A stretch of DNA of 31,760 bases from Tabrizicola_A sp044377735 (GCA_044377735.1 JBILYK010000038.1:1-31760), one strand, 5' to 3'. Positions 9,121 to 17,649 are shown, counted from the stretch's first letter. The notes: generated from the sequence alone by a model not told the origin. Numbers and translations are program-made.

Positions 9121-9148
9121 AACTCCGGCGCTGAAAAGCGCCGGAGTT
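9121..9148 (-). terminator. Intercistronic hairpin after the binding-protein gene
   Basis: A perfect 12-base stem (AACTCCGGCGCT) with a 4-base loop lies 16 bases after the binding-protein stop. No T-run follows on the minus strand, so it is more likely an RNA-stabilising or attenuating hairpin than a full terminator. This fits the usual need for more binding protein than permease. Confidence 0.65.
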
Positions 9149-9163
9149 GTCCATGAAGACGCG

Positions 9164-10255
9164 CTACAGCAGCGCTTCAACCCCTGCGGGCCATTTGTCT
9201 TCCGGTATGCCATCCAGCACGGCCTTTACATCGACATAGGCCGGGCTATAGGCCTTAAGATACTCGACCATGTTATCGCGGGTGATGTTGCGGTCCTCGA
9301 CAGGGACATAGGGCAGCGAGATGCCATTGCCCACGTCGTAACTTTCGGTGATGCCGAGATCCTCGCCCTTCGCCAGCTTCGCGCACAGTTCGCCTGCAAT
9401 TTTGCCCATCTGGTCGAACAAGGTGAAACTCGACAGGGCCATGTTGCCAAGCAGGATATGGCGGCAACCCTCGATTGTCGCATCTTGGCCGGTCACGAAG
9501 ACCTTGCCCGCAAGTCCTGCCTTGTCGAGGGCACCGATAACACCGCCCGCCATGCCATCATTGTTGCAAAGGAAACCAGCGATATCGTTGTTGTTGGCCG
9601 TCAGTGCGTCTTCTGCCTGACGACGCGCAGTTTCCGGATCCCAACCGTCATGGAACAGGTGGCTGACAACTTTGAGTTCACCCGAGTCGATGAGCGGCTG
9701 CATGATATCGAAGTAGCCCTTGGTGATCTCCTCCGCGACCGTGTTTCCGGCCTGACCCGAGGTGATAACCCAGTTGCCCTTGAGTACTCCCGCGTCAAGT
9801 GCGGCCTGCGCCGCTTTGTGCCCAACGCCGCGATTGTTGCGCGCCACATATACGTCTACGTCCTGCGAGGGAATTGCGGTATTGTACGCAAGCACGGGTA
9901 CGCCAGCGCGCTTGGCATTGCGAGCCATGTTGATGCCGGCTTCGGCGACCACCGCAACGATGGCGAGGGCGTCCACCCCAACCGTAAGCAGGTTCTCGAC
10001 GTCAGCCGTTTGCTGTTCGACCTTGAAGTCGGCTTGGTTGACGACAGGCTCAAATCCGGCAGCCTTCACCGCTTCCTCAAAGCTGGGCCGGTCAAGGTTC
10101 TTCCATCTCGGAACGGTGAAGGTTTCCATTGCGAAGCCGATCTTGCCGGTGCCTGCTGCCGAAGCGCTGCGCACCCCGCCCAGCATCGCCACCGTCAACA
10201 GGCTAGCGCCCGAACCGAGGATCGCGCGTCTTGTAGTCTTTGAACTTCCGATCAT
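9164..10255 (-). CDS. Periplasmic sugar-binding protein of an ABC transporter
   Basis: A 363-residue periplasmic binding protein of the ribose/xylose type. The N terminus carries a signal peptide with a Tat-like twin-arginine stretch (KTTRRAIL) and a hydrophobic core ending at ASA-AGTG. The mature part has two alternating lobes, with GFLCNNDGMAGGV and FVTGQDA as typical ligand-pocket and hinge strands. It captures the substrate for the permease and is the first gene of the operon. The start is an ATG with AAGGG/GGGAAG just upstream. The ligand is unknown; similarity of lobe motifs to XylF suggests a monosaccharide-sized polyhydroxy compound. Confidence 0.93.
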   Translation of the reverse strand: MIGSSKTTRRAILGSGASLLTVAMLGGVRSASAAGTGKIGFAMETFTVPRWKNLDRPSFEEAVKAAGFEPVVNQADFKVEQQTADVENLLTVGVDALAIVAVVAEAGINMARNAKRAGVPVLAYNTAIPSQDVDVYVARNNRGVGHKAAQAALDAGVLKGNWVITSGQAGNTVAEEITKGYFDIMQPLIDSGELKVVSHLFHDGWDPETARRQAEDALTANNNDIAGFLCNNDGMAGGVIGALDKAGLAGKVFVTGQDATIEGCRHILLGNMALSSFTLFDQMGKIAGELCAKLAKGEDLGITESYDVGNGISLPYVPVEDRNITRDNMVEYLKAYSPAYVDVKAVLDGIPEDKWPAGVEALL

Positions 10256-10280
10256 GATCTTCCCTTCTTGCTGCGTGCTG

Positions 10281-10301
10281 TAACTTGTATCGTTAAAGTT
10301 A
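10281..10301. promoter_or_regulatory. Operator-like palindrome overlapping the operon -10 box
   Basis: Arms TAACTT (10281-10286) and AAGTTA (10296-10301) flank a 9-base centre. Part of it, TGTATCGTTA, recurs in the second site at 10450-10459, with a central CG as in LacI-family operators. It overlaps the proposed -10, so binding by the neighbouring LacI-type regulator would block transcription. Seen: symmetry and recurrence. Inferred: the binding protein. Confidence 0.6.
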
Positions 10302-10325
10302 ATGATGGTGCTTTCAATCTGTCAA
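10297..10325 (-). promoter_or_regulatory. Sigma-70-type promoter of the catabolic operon
   Basis: On the minus strand TTGACA (10325-10320) is followed after 17 bases by TTAACT (10302-10297), and the binding-protein ATG comes about 40 bases further on. The -35 matches consensus and the spacing is ideal. The operator-like palindrome covers the -10. Confidence 0.6.
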
Positions 10326-10440
10326 GCATTCTCGACGTGAGGTGCAAGAAATTGATCATCCCACAATAAACATATATTTTACAATCACTTGTGCCTACAC
10401 GCGCCGAAACAGCAAGCCCCCCGCCACGTTGCGGGCGGTA

Positions 10441-10464
10441 ACTTGTAAATGTATCGTTACAAGT
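10441..10464. promoter_or_regulatory. Second operator-like palindrome in the divergent gap
   Basis: ACTTGTAA (10441-10448) and TTACAAGT (10457-10464) form perfect 8-base arms around an 8-base spacer. TAACTTGTA (10439-10447) and TGTATCGTTA (10450-10459) repeat sequence from the first site, 158-164 bases away. Two sites would allow looping repression. The remaining gap, 10465-10776, shows no gene or clear signal that I can support. Confidence 0.55.
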
Positions 10465-10776
10465 GATTGGCAGGAGTCCCCCCCAAGCTGTGCCGAGCGT
10501 TGGTCCCCACCGTCCTGAACTTCTTCGAGCAAAACGGGAACTTTGCGTGAACGTTTGCAGAGATACGGCCATTCGTGCGCGGCGGAAGATGATTCGCTCA
10601 TCATGCAGAACGACGTGCAGCATGACGTCAGCCTTGATCGCTTACACGTGGCGGCGTAGCCTAGTCGAGGACACCGCGAAGCATGAACTGGACGATTGGG
10701 GTGCAAGGCGCGCCCGGGCTGAAACAGCCTTTTGGGACGAACGGCGGCTTGCAGCGACAAAATGGAACTGGTGTGA

Positions 10777-11820
10777 ATGACTGTCCGCAAAAGGAAAAAT
10801 CAGATCACGTTGAAAGACGTCGCGGCGGCGGCGGGCGTGTCCGTTATGAGTGTCTCGAACGTGGTCAACGAGCGTTGGGATCTGGTAAGCGAGCGCACGC
10901 GGGCAATCATCGAAAATGAGATCAAGCGCCTTAAATACCATCCACAGGTCGCGGGCCGGTCACTGCGGACGGGGCGAACCAACACAATCGGTCTTATTGC
11001 GTTGCAAGGCACCGACGACAGCCTACGCTTCAACCGCAGAAGCCAGGCCGCTATCGCGGGATTCCTCGAATCTTCGAGTGGACATGGCTACACCGTATGC
11101 CACGTGCTGCGCAGCCACTGCCCGATTGAGACAGCAATCAACTCGCTGCCTCAACGTCTCGACGGCGCGGCTCTGCTGATCGACGAAAGCGTCGAGGTTC
11201 GAAAGAAGGACATCGCGGTGCTGTCGAGCCTTGGTATCCCCGTCGTCGAGATTGAAGGATTGCGCCTGCACGATCTCCACGACTGCTGCTCGATCCATGA
11301 GAGGTCCACGGCGCAAATCAATGACTTGGCCAGTTTCTTGGCGAAAGAACAACCTAGCAGGGTCTTCTATGTGCAGTTCGGAGCAGAAAGCCGTCGCGCT
11401 TTGCGACGGTACAAACTCCTAAAAGCTCATCCGATGCTGAGACATTTCGAATTCGCTGAGCCGATCGACCTAGCCAAATTCCTGGCCAAGACCGCCAGTG
11501 GCGCTGGATTTGCGGTGTTCGTTGCGGCAGAGCCGGAACTTTCCGAGGTGATACAAAATTTAGCCCTGGCGGGCCGCCTGGAATTTCTCGACAAGATTTT
11601 CTGTCTGGATGCTGAAACGCAGCAAAGTAGCGGAGACCGCTTGATATCCGTTCAAGGTCTGCATTCCGTGGCATTCAGGGTAGGTGCCGTAGCGGGTACG
11701 TCGCTCGTGGGTCGACTGTCATCCAGCGCTTTCACCTACCGCGACATTGGTGTCGATTGCCACCTGGTGTTGCCAGATCGCGTGGGGTGGAACATCCGTC
11801 GAGGCTTGCGTGTTGTTTGA
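10777..11820 (+). CDS. LacI-family transcriptional regulator
   Basis: A 347-residue regulator. Residues about 10-60 form the LacI helix-turn-helix and hinge (TLKDVAAAAGVSVMSVSNVV), followed by a YHPQVAGRSLRTGRTNTIGL junction and a periplasmic-binding-protein-like effector domain. It is divergent from the catabolic operon, with two palindromes in between, so it most likely represses the operon and is released by the imported compound or a metabolite. Regulators of this size and layout act as dimers. Confidence 0.92.
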   Translation: MTVRKRKNQITLKDVAAAAGVSVMSVSNVVNERWDLVSERTRAIIENEIKRLKYHPQVAGRSLRTGRTNTIGLIALQGTDDSLRFNRRSQAAIAGFLESSSGHGYTVCHVLRSHCPIETAINSLPQRLDGAALLIDESVEVRKKDIAVLSSLGIPVVEIEGLRLHDLHDCCSIHERSTAQINDLASFLAKEQPSRVFYVQFGAESRRALRRYKLLKAHPMLRHFEFAEPIDLAKFLAKTASGAGFAVFVAAEPELSEVIQNLALAGRLEFLDKIFCLDAETQQSSGDRLISVQGLHSVAFRVGAVAGTSLVGRLSSSAFTYRDIGVDCHLVLPDRVGWNIRRGLRVV

Positions 11821-11959
11821 CTCGGATCTTGTGCGTTGAATTTGGCCGAGAAAGCACGTTGGGAGCGCCCACTCGGATAGGCTGATCTCGCGGGGCTGAA
11901 TTCTCTACGTCATTCAAGCAGTCGACAGAGTGTACTTCGGCCCGGTCTTTAGGTCCTTC

Positions 11960-12156
11960 GCCGTTACACGCTTCTGTCATGTCGCCTCGCTGGTCGCCAC
12001 CTGCAAGATGTCTGACGTGAACCCGGTCGACTATCTCGCCGCCACCCTGCGCGCCATCCTCGACGGTCAGCCGCAAAGCGGTATCGAAGACCTTATGCCA
12101 TGGCGGTTCAATCAGCCGTCAAGCCTCGCCGCATAGGGCCGAAACGTCGCGCTTAC
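11960..12156 (+). mobile_element. IS66-family transposase C-terminal remnant with right end
   Basis: The frame ending at 12136 reads VASLVATCKMSDVNPVDYL and ends near IEDLMPWRF, matching the C-terminal tail of IS66 TnpC proteins. After the stop, CGCTTAC at 12150-12156 is the reverse complement of the GTAAGCG terminus, so the right end of the IS is present while the rest is deleted. Homology fades upstream of about 11960; 11821-11959 holds nothing recognisable. Confidence 0.75.
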
Positions 12157-12313
12157 GATGCACGAATGGCAGCGATGCGAAAGCTGCGCTCCCGTGGCTT
12201 TCAGCGCGGTGAACGGCCGGAGCGAGCCGAGTGCGTTGTCTCAGGCTGCGCATTGACCCGCAGAACTTCGCGCCCTCTTGCTTCCACAGTGCTTCCACGG
12301 GTTTTTCAAACGC

Positions 12314-12335
12314 AAAAGCCGCCCCTTAGGGCGGC
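12314..12335 (-). terminator. Rho-independent terminator downstream of the tRNA fragment
   Basis: GCCGCCC/GGGCGGC stem at 12318-12335 followed on the minus strand by TTTT (12317-12314). It lies 30 bases after the tRNA 3' end, where a tRNA terminator is expected, so the DNA left of the tRNA fragment appears to be the original chromosomal flank. Confidence 0.75.
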
Positions 12336-12364
12336 GTGTAAGCGTTTGGTAACGCGTATAAAAC

Positions 12365-12412
12365 TGGTTGCGGGGACAGGATTTGAACCTGTGACCTTCA
12401 GGTTATGAGCCT
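12365..12412 (-). other. 3' fragment of tRNA-fMet (CAU): island attachment scar
   Basis: On the minus strand the 48 bases run from the anticodon loop (GGCTCATAACC) through the T arm (GGTTCAAATCC) to the CCCGCAACCA end, matching the 3' half of an alphaproteobacterial initiator tRNA. The 5' half (acceptor 5' strand, D arm) is missing. Such 3' duplicates are left when a tyrosine integrase inserts an element into a tRNA gene. With the terminator on the left, the inserted element should extend to the right. 12413-12588 contains no gene I can support. Confidence 0.8.
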
Positions 12413-12588
12413 ACCCCAGCGCACCTCATGAAACTCAGCGTAATCAACACGTTACCTCGCAACCCTCTGAAATCACGCAGTTTCCATCCCGACGCTGACC
12501 GTCATTCACCGTGTTTCATAGGCGCAATCCGATCTAACCCGGCGTATCTCGGTTGAGGTGGCGTTGAGGTACACAACGAAGATCGTCA

Positions 12589-13635
12589 CTAGGCAAAACT
12601 AGCGTACCGAATCTCGCGCTCAACACATGTGTAAATCGATGGAGCCCAGTAGTATCCGTAGGGGTACTGAGCCGCACTCGCGCTCGCAATTCGTGCATCG
12701 ACATTGGCATGGCTCTCTGCGGGCAACACTGCATGAAGCTGTCGCTTGATCTCTTCGCCTAGGTCTGTGGGCACCGCATCATCGACGCGATGGTAGATGG
12801 CGCCTAATCGGCGGCCTATTTCCAACACGTTGCTTTCCGAGATTGGCATAACCGCGAGTGTCTTGAGTCGCGTTGCGACCCGCGCGCACAAAGTCTTGAC
12901 TGCTGTCCAGCCATCCTCAGTATGTTTTGACGGCTCGACGACAATTTCCAAGATCTGATTCAAGCCAGACGAAATGGCGTCCGCGTCAGCCTGTGGGAGC
13001 AGTTGCTGCGAACGTTGCTCGATAAGCCGGATGATGACCGGGACGTTTTCGGGATCCGCATTTGCCATCGATCCAAACTCGCCAAGCGTTAGTTCGATGT
13101 ATTCCCAAACATAGGGACCGTAGTAGCCGAGTTCCAGCGCTGCCAAGAGGCGGTCCCGATCTGTCGTCACTGCGGACGGTAGTTGAATCGTTGGGTAGTG
13201 CAGTTTAAACACGGCCGGATTGAGTGCTAGACCGCCGATGACATCCTCCCAGAAGAGGAGGGACACGGCGAATTTGCCAGCGGCCACTCTGGCATCCGAA
13301 TGCAGTCTGACCTGCTGCTGCAGTTTCGAATCATGGTCGTTCGTCGACGCTACATACAGCGTATTCAAGGCTGGCTGGAACGCTTCAGCGTTCTCAGCCT
13401 CCTCCTTAACAGTCGCCAAGGTCAGCGCTGCGGCGTAGCGCTTGCACTGGATACCTACCCGCCTGCCAATGTCATCAGTACCGAAGACGTCGACGCCTTG
13501 CTGCGCCTGGCCTGGGCGCCCATTCTTCTGAAGGGAAGGTGCCTTCCAGCGCAGACGCTGCGCATCAAGAACCATTGACTCGAAATCTTGCCAATTTTTC
13601 GGCTTGGGCAGATCGAGGGAAAGCACCGAAGGCAT
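12589..13635 (-). CDS. Mrr/PD-(D/E)xK restriction-endonuclease-like protein
   Basis: A 348-residue protein. The N-terminal 110 residues form a PD-(D/E)xK nuclease core: an FESMVLDA helix, then GRPGQAQQGVDVFG with the metal-binding Asp, and VGIQCKRY carrying the Q-x-K variant of the E-x-K motif, as in Mrr-type enzymes. The C-terminal two thirds is not recognised and may sense a partner or DNA state. The start is the ATG at 13635, with GGAG upstream; a TTG at 13650 would overlap the ATPase gene. It begins 4 bases after the ATPase stop, so it is part of the same operon and is probably a second effector of that defence system. Confidence 0.82.
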   Translation of the reverse strand: MPSVLSLDLPKPKNWQDFESMVLDAQRLRWKAPSLQKNGRPGQAQQGVDVFGTDDIGRRVGIQCKRYAAALTLATVKEEAENAEAFQPALNTLYVASTNDHDSKLQQQVRLHSDARVAAGKFAVSLLFWEDVIGGLALNPAVFKLHYPTIQLPSAVTTDRDRLLAALELGYYGPYVWEYIELTLGEFGSMANADPENVPVIIRLIEQRSQQLLPQADADAISSGLNQILEIVVEPSKHTEDGWTAVKTLCARVATRLKTLAVMPISESNVLEIGRRLGAIYHRVDDAVPTDLGEEIKRQLHAVLPAESHANVDARIASASAAQYPYGYYWAPSIYTCVEREIRYASFA

Positions 13636-13639
13636 GACG

Positions 13640-15697
13640 TCAATCTCCAACTACCTGGAGACCGCTGCGCAATACGCCGACAGGCATAGGCGGGACATCC
13701 GTGGCCTTCAGGACGCTCGTGGCGCCTTCGGGCCCAAGGTCGATATCGTATCTGCGACCAGGCTCGCCGCTAGTGCTGACCAGCCGTCGACAAAGCAGAT
13801 CCGCTAGCGCCGTGTCCTCGACCGCACAGATGATCTGGCGGTGATCGAGGCGAAGCGCGGCAAGCACCTCAACGAGATGAAGCGCGCGGAAATCGTCGAT
13901 ATGCTGGACCGGATCATCTAGCAGGAGGGAGCGCAACGGAGTCCAAGCGCGGGCCAAATGCACTGACAGCAAGAATGCCAGGCCCGCCGCACGCCGCTGT
14001 CCGGAGCTGAAAACGAATTGAGGGTTCAGCCCGTCGCCCACCTTCAGGCTGAGAAAGCGTTTGACATCGCCGCGAATGCTGTAATCGATCGTCCGCCAGT
14101 CGGCATGCGGCCTCAGACGCTGATAGAGTTCATTTAGCAAGGGGCTGATCTGTGCCAGCCTTTCGTCGATAATTTCGGCACTGACCCGTTTGACCGCCCT
14201 CTCAATCTCACGGGCGCTGGTCACGGCGGCTTGCGATTCACTGACGGCGGCGGCGAGCTTGTTGATCTCCTCGCGCAGCCCTTCGATGTTTTTCTCGATC
14301 GAGGCCACGCGGGAAACCGATTGGGACGCGTCGAGGACTATTAGCGCACGTTCAAGGTTGATCAGCCTGTCTCGTTCAGCTTCGAGATAAGCTGAGAGCT
14401 TCTCCGGGGTATTGACAAAGCGAGGGTCGAGCCTCCAGCGCTCAAGGAAGGCCACATGGGCCTGCTCGGCAGTACGCAATGTGCTTTCTTCGGCCTGGTG
14501 GGCCGCAACCTCGGCTTCCGCCATTTTAAAGGCTGCAAACGCTTCGCGCGCCTCGTCGTTGGCGGCAGCCAGTCTTCGGCGCGCTTCCTGGACACCGGAC
14601 GCGAGGCTCGAAACCCGCCGACGCGCTGCTTCCAGACCGGCAGCGAACTCGGCGGAGGAGCGTTGGGCGGCGCAAAGCGGACAACGCTCGTCATGGATGC
14701 CGAGGCGTTCGCCATGCTCGACCAAAGCAGCGAGCGAGGCCGCCACCGCGTCCGCGTCCTCTTCCCGGGCCAGCAGCGCCTCGGCTCCTTCGACCGCCGC
14801 AATTGCTCGGTCTTTTGCCTCGCGCGTCTTTTCAAGCTCGGCTATCGCACTTTCACGCGCAGCTGCCGCGTCGGGCGCAGTGAACGCCCTCTGGAGCGCA
14901 AGTAGCTCTTGCCCTGCTTCGACCGCATCTGCAACTCGTGCGGCCCGCGCCCGCCCGTCGGCAAGCGCGCCTCGAGCGGCCTCGATTCGAGCGGCGATGT
15001 CCGTCGGCGCTTCGGGTACGGCGGCGACTACGGTCGTGAGGGCGGCCGAGACATCGCCAGTGCGGCTGAGCGTGGCCTGGATCTCGGATTGTTGTGTCAG
15101 TCGTTCGCCCAACCGACTGCGTGCGGTTTCATAGGCGGCTTCGATGCGGGTGTGAGCGGCGTCGGCCGCAGTGACGACCTCCCTCGCTTTTGCCGCCGCC
15201 TCGGACCCTTCAAGGGCACCAAGCGCCGAACGCACGAGGTCGAAGCGCTCGGTCTCAGACAGGTCGAGGCTGAGGGCAGCGATCCATTCGTCGCGAATGA
15301 TGGAGGTGCGTGTAAGTTGGCGCAGCGCGTCCTCGGGGGCGGACGCGCTGCATAATACCGCGTGGATTTCCTCCGGCAACCGATCGGCGCCGCCTTCACG
15401 CGTACGCGTGATCGTGAATGGCTCTCCGTCGTCTCGGATGAAGGAGGCGGTAACGTAGTGGGCCTGCGGCTTGCCTTCGCCCCGCCACCAGAGATAGTCG
15501 GCAAGGCTCTCCTTGGCGGATTTTTCGACCGCGTATTTCTCGATCAGGCCGGTGATAGCGAACTCGACCGCATCGCACAGGGTACTTTTGCCTACGCCGT
15601 TACGGCCGGTGATGACGGTAAAGCCCTTACCGAAATCGATCTTGACCTTGTCCCGGAAACCCCGGAAGCCGCAGACTTCAACATAGTCGAGCTTCAT
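13640..15697 (-). CDS. lmuB: Rad50/SMC-like ATPase with zinc hook (Lamassu LmuB / ABC-3C ATPase)
   Basis: A 685-residue SMC-type ATPase. Walker A is GRNGVGKST (residues 31-39). Long Ala/Glu/Arg-rich coiled coils (about 165-335 and 350-510) are separated by a CPLC zinc hook at 339-342. The signature SSGQRRA lies at 564-570 and Walker B LLLDDP at 591-596. In Lamassu and ABC-three-component systems this protein senses foreign or abnormal DNA and controls the effector. Its ATG overlaps the stop of the middle-component gene by four bases. The shape also resembles Rad50, but size, the operon and the SIR2 partner point to defence. Confidence 0.85.
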   Translation of the reverse strand: MKLDYVEVCGFRGFRDKVKIDFGKGFTVITGRNGVGKSTLCDAVEFAITGLIEKYAVEKSAKESLADYLWWRGEGKPQAHYVTASFIRDDGEPFTITRTREGGADRLPEEIHAVLCSASAPEDALRQLTRTSIIRDEWIAALSLDLSETERFDLVRSALGALEGSEAAAKAREVVTAADAAHTRIEAAYETARSRLGERLTQQSEIQATLSRTGDVSAALTTVVAAVPEAPTDIAARIEAARGALADGRARAARVADAVEAGQELLALQRAFTAPDAAAARESAIAELEKTREAKDRAIAAVEGAEALLAREEDADAVAASLAALVEHGERLGIHDERCPLCAAQRSSAEFAAGLEAARRRVSSLASGVQEARRRLAAANDEAREAFAAFKMAEAEVAAHQAEESTLRTAEQAHVAFLERWRLDPRFVNTPEKLSAYLEAERDRLINLERALIVLDASQSVSRVASIEKNIEGLREEINKLAAAVSESQAAVTSAREIERAVKRVSAEIIDERLAQISPLLNELYQRLRPHADWRTIDYSIRGDVKRFLSLKVGDGLNPQFVFSSGQRRAAGLAFLLSVHLARAWTPLRSLLLDDPVQHIDDFRALHLVEVLAALRLDHRQIICAVEDTALADLLCRRLVSTSGEPGRRYDIDLGPEGATSVLKATDVPPMPVGVLRSGLQVVGD

Positions 15698-16224
15698 GAT
15701 TTGGCTCCCAGGATGCGGGCAACATCGGCTGCGGGCGTGTCGTTGAGGAAGGCCATCATGGCGTCGGGTGAAACATCCTTCAGTCGAACACGGAGGCGCT
15801 CTTCGAAGTTAGATGCGCTGAGCACAGGTTGCGCGCGGATTCCCATCAGGGGGAGTAGCGCCCGCTCGAGGTCTTCTGCAGTCGTGATCCCCGCCCGGGC
15901 GATCTTTCGGGTGAGCGTGAAGTCCTCCTCAATCCGCTCGATGGCGCGGGCCAGCGACGGTGCGCGCTCTTGCGTGAGGAAAACGGAATAGACATTCCAT
16001 GCCTTTGGCCCCGCTCCCCGAAGTGAGGCGGCGTGGCGCGCTAAGGCGGCTCTCTGGCTGGCCTGCCAAAAGCTAATAAGCGCGTCGGCGCTGTCAAAAA
16101 CATGGATGAAGCCCATGATGGCAACGCTCTCAAAACAGGTCACCGCACCGTTCTTGCCGGACCAGGACCAAGTTTCATACTGGGCGTTGCGGAGCGCGAT
16201 TTCGGCTTGGGTAGAGATATCCAT
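15694..16224 (-). CDS. lmuC: Small middle component of an ABC-3C / Lamassu-type system (LmuC-like)
   Basis: A 176-residue mostly helical protein. Its central segment AWNVYSVFL, followed by an acidic IEEDFTLTRKIAR and the ITTAEDLERALLPL stretch, matches my memory of ABC-three-component middle-component proteins. Such proteins bridge the ATPase and the effector. Its start shares one base with the SIR2 gene stop (TGATG) and its stop overlaps the ATPase start (ATGA), so all three are made together. No catalytic motif is visible. Family assignment by eye is moderate; the genetic context supports it strongly. Confidence 0.7.
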   Translation of the reverse strand: MDISTQAEIALRNAQYETWSWSGKNGAVTCFESVAIMGFIHVFDSADALISFWQASQRAALARHAASLRGAGPKAWNVYSVFLTQERAPSLARAIERIEEDFTLTRKIARAGITTAEDLERALLPLMGIRAQPVLSASNFEERLRVRLKDVSPDAMMAFLNDTPAADVARILGAKS

Positions 16225-17564
16225 CAGATGTTCAGCTCCGCTCGTGCGCCATTGAGGTCGAACCAGTCACCGGCCGCATCGGGTCGTATAAGGTCGCCGC
16301 TTGTTCCTCCTCGGACGACATTACCAGGCAGCCCGAGATCTGTCGCGCCCACGGCGACGACTATGTCGGAGGTGATGGCGACCGGCGGTTCGATGAACTT
16401 CGTTCTCAGCGACCCGAGTATCGCTGAGGCGCCATTGATTACTCTGACGCTGCGACCGTTCAGGTCGTAGCCGTCCGGGCGTTGGGTCGCACCGGCTTGG
16501 CGCAGCAGGAGGTGGAAAAATCCTAATGACTCGACATTGCCGGGGCGGATGAGCGTGGCCGGTTGTAGTGCGGGGACACCTTCCGCATCCCTGCGCAGCC
16601 CATAGAGGGTCTCGCTGTCATATGCGGTGATGTTGAGCCAGTCCGGGTTGCATTGAATGCCCGTTGTTTCCTCGAACACGGCTTGGCCCGCAGCCAGAAC
16701 TTGGCGCAGGTAGTTCATAGAGAACGCCCGTCGCAGCTCATCAAGGACAACCGCACCGGACTCGCGAACATGCTCGAATTGAACGTTCTGAGCATGAGCG
16801 ATCTGCCAGAGCTGCGGCGCTTTCGCTTGCAGCGCTTCAGTTGGCGAAAGGTCGACGACGGTAACGGAAAGCGGATGGACGTCGAGCAGCGCGCCGCCGA
16901 TCACGGCGTTAAGATATTGCCAATCCGACCAAAATCCGACGACAAGAAGATCCTTCATGCGCAGATTGGCCGCCATCCAGGTCTTGCTGCGCTCGATGCG
17001 GGCCGAAATGACAGGATCTACGAGTTGGGAGGGCGCCCAGACAGTCGAGGTGGGGTCGCGCTGCGCACAACCGTGAAACTTCAGAAGAGGCGCCTGGCGC
17101 GTCGCATCGACGTTGGCCTCGTCGCCGTCAAGGGAACCGCGGAAGGCGGCGCCGTAATCCCAGGCCCTGCGCTCAATGAGGATGTCGTAGTTGCTGGATA
17201 TGCCGGCGACGGCTGCCCGCGTGAGCAGAAAGTCCGCGATGGCGGCATGACCAGGGTTGTACGGCCGCGCAAAGGCGGGCCAAGGCACCAGATGCTCAAT
17301 GAACACGGACTGAAGCGTGTTTGCGGCCGCGAAATGCTCGGCCAGCGCTTCAAGATTGTCACGTAGCCCGACGTCGCACGCAGGATCGACCTCGAGTCGG
17401 TATTTGTCGAAGCAGCGCTCCGCCACGGTTTTGGCCGAAGGCAGACTGCTGGGCGGTGCCATCGAGAGTCCTGCCCCACATACCACTAGAAGGCGTCCGG
17501 CATTCATAGATGCGAGTAGTCGCGCTAGAATTTCCGGGCTCAAACTACTTTCTCCCAACTGCAA
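16224..17564 (-). CDS. lmuA: SIR2-domain effector of the Lamassu/ABC-3C operon
   Basis: A 446-residue protein with a SIR2-like N-terminal domain: VVCGAGLS (about 27-34) for NAD binding, SSNYD (123-127) in the TQNID position, and His164 in LLKFHG as the catalytic-type histidine, followed by VVGFWSDW. In anti-phage systems such SIR2 domains usually degrade NAD and stop the infected cell. The C-terminal 200 residues probably dock to the ATPase complex. The first gene of the operon, it starts at a rare TTG; an alternative TTG at 17543 is better placed behind GGAG. SIR2-like deacetylase function is unlikely, because the usual zinc cysteines are absent. Confidence 0.82.
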   Translation of the reverse strand: MQLGESSLSPEILARLLASMNAGRLLVVCGAGLSMAPPSSLPSAKTVAERCFDKYRLEVDPACDVGLRDNLEALAEHFAAANTLQSVFIEHLVPWPAFARPYNPGHAAIADFLLTRAAVAGISSNYDILIERRAWDYGAAFRGSLDGDEANVDATRQAPLLKFHGCAQRDPTSTVWAPSQLVDPVISARIERSKTWMAANLRMKDLLVVGFWSDWQYLNAVIGGALLDVHPLSVTVVDLSPTEALQAKAPQLWQIAHAQNVQFEHVRESGAVVLDELRRAFSMNYLRQVLAAGQAVFEETTGIQCNPDWLNITAYDSETLYGLRRDAEGVPALQPATLIRPGNVESLGFFHLLLRQAGATQRPDGYDLNGRSVRVINGASAILGSLRTKFIEPPVAITSDIVVAVGATDLGLPGNVVRGGTSGDLIRPDAAGDWFDLNGARAELNI

Positions 17565-17633
17565 ACCGCTATTGCAACCGGATCAGAAACTACCGGCAGA
17601 TGTTCTCTTCGTCACGATGTAAACGATTTTCGC

Positions 17634-17649
17634 ACTAATTCAGATTAGT
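17634..17649. promoter_or_regulatory. Palindrome in the gap between defence operon and integrase
   Basis: ACTAAT (17634-17639) and ATTAGT (17644-17649) flank TCAG in an AT-rich patch about 70-85 bases upstream of the SIR2 gene start. It could be an operator or part of the defence-operon promoter. No convincing -35/-10 pair is visible. Confidence 0.3.

Noticed and set aside
12365..12412. Functional tRNA gene
   Set aside because: Only the anticodon-to-3'-end half is present; the acceptor 5' strand and D arm are missing.
14412..15134. Ser/Ala-rich plus-strand reading frame opposite the SMC ATPase
   Set aside because: Low-complexity Ser/Ala/Arg composition is typical of antisense to Ala/Glu/Arg coiled coil; no motif or ribosome site.
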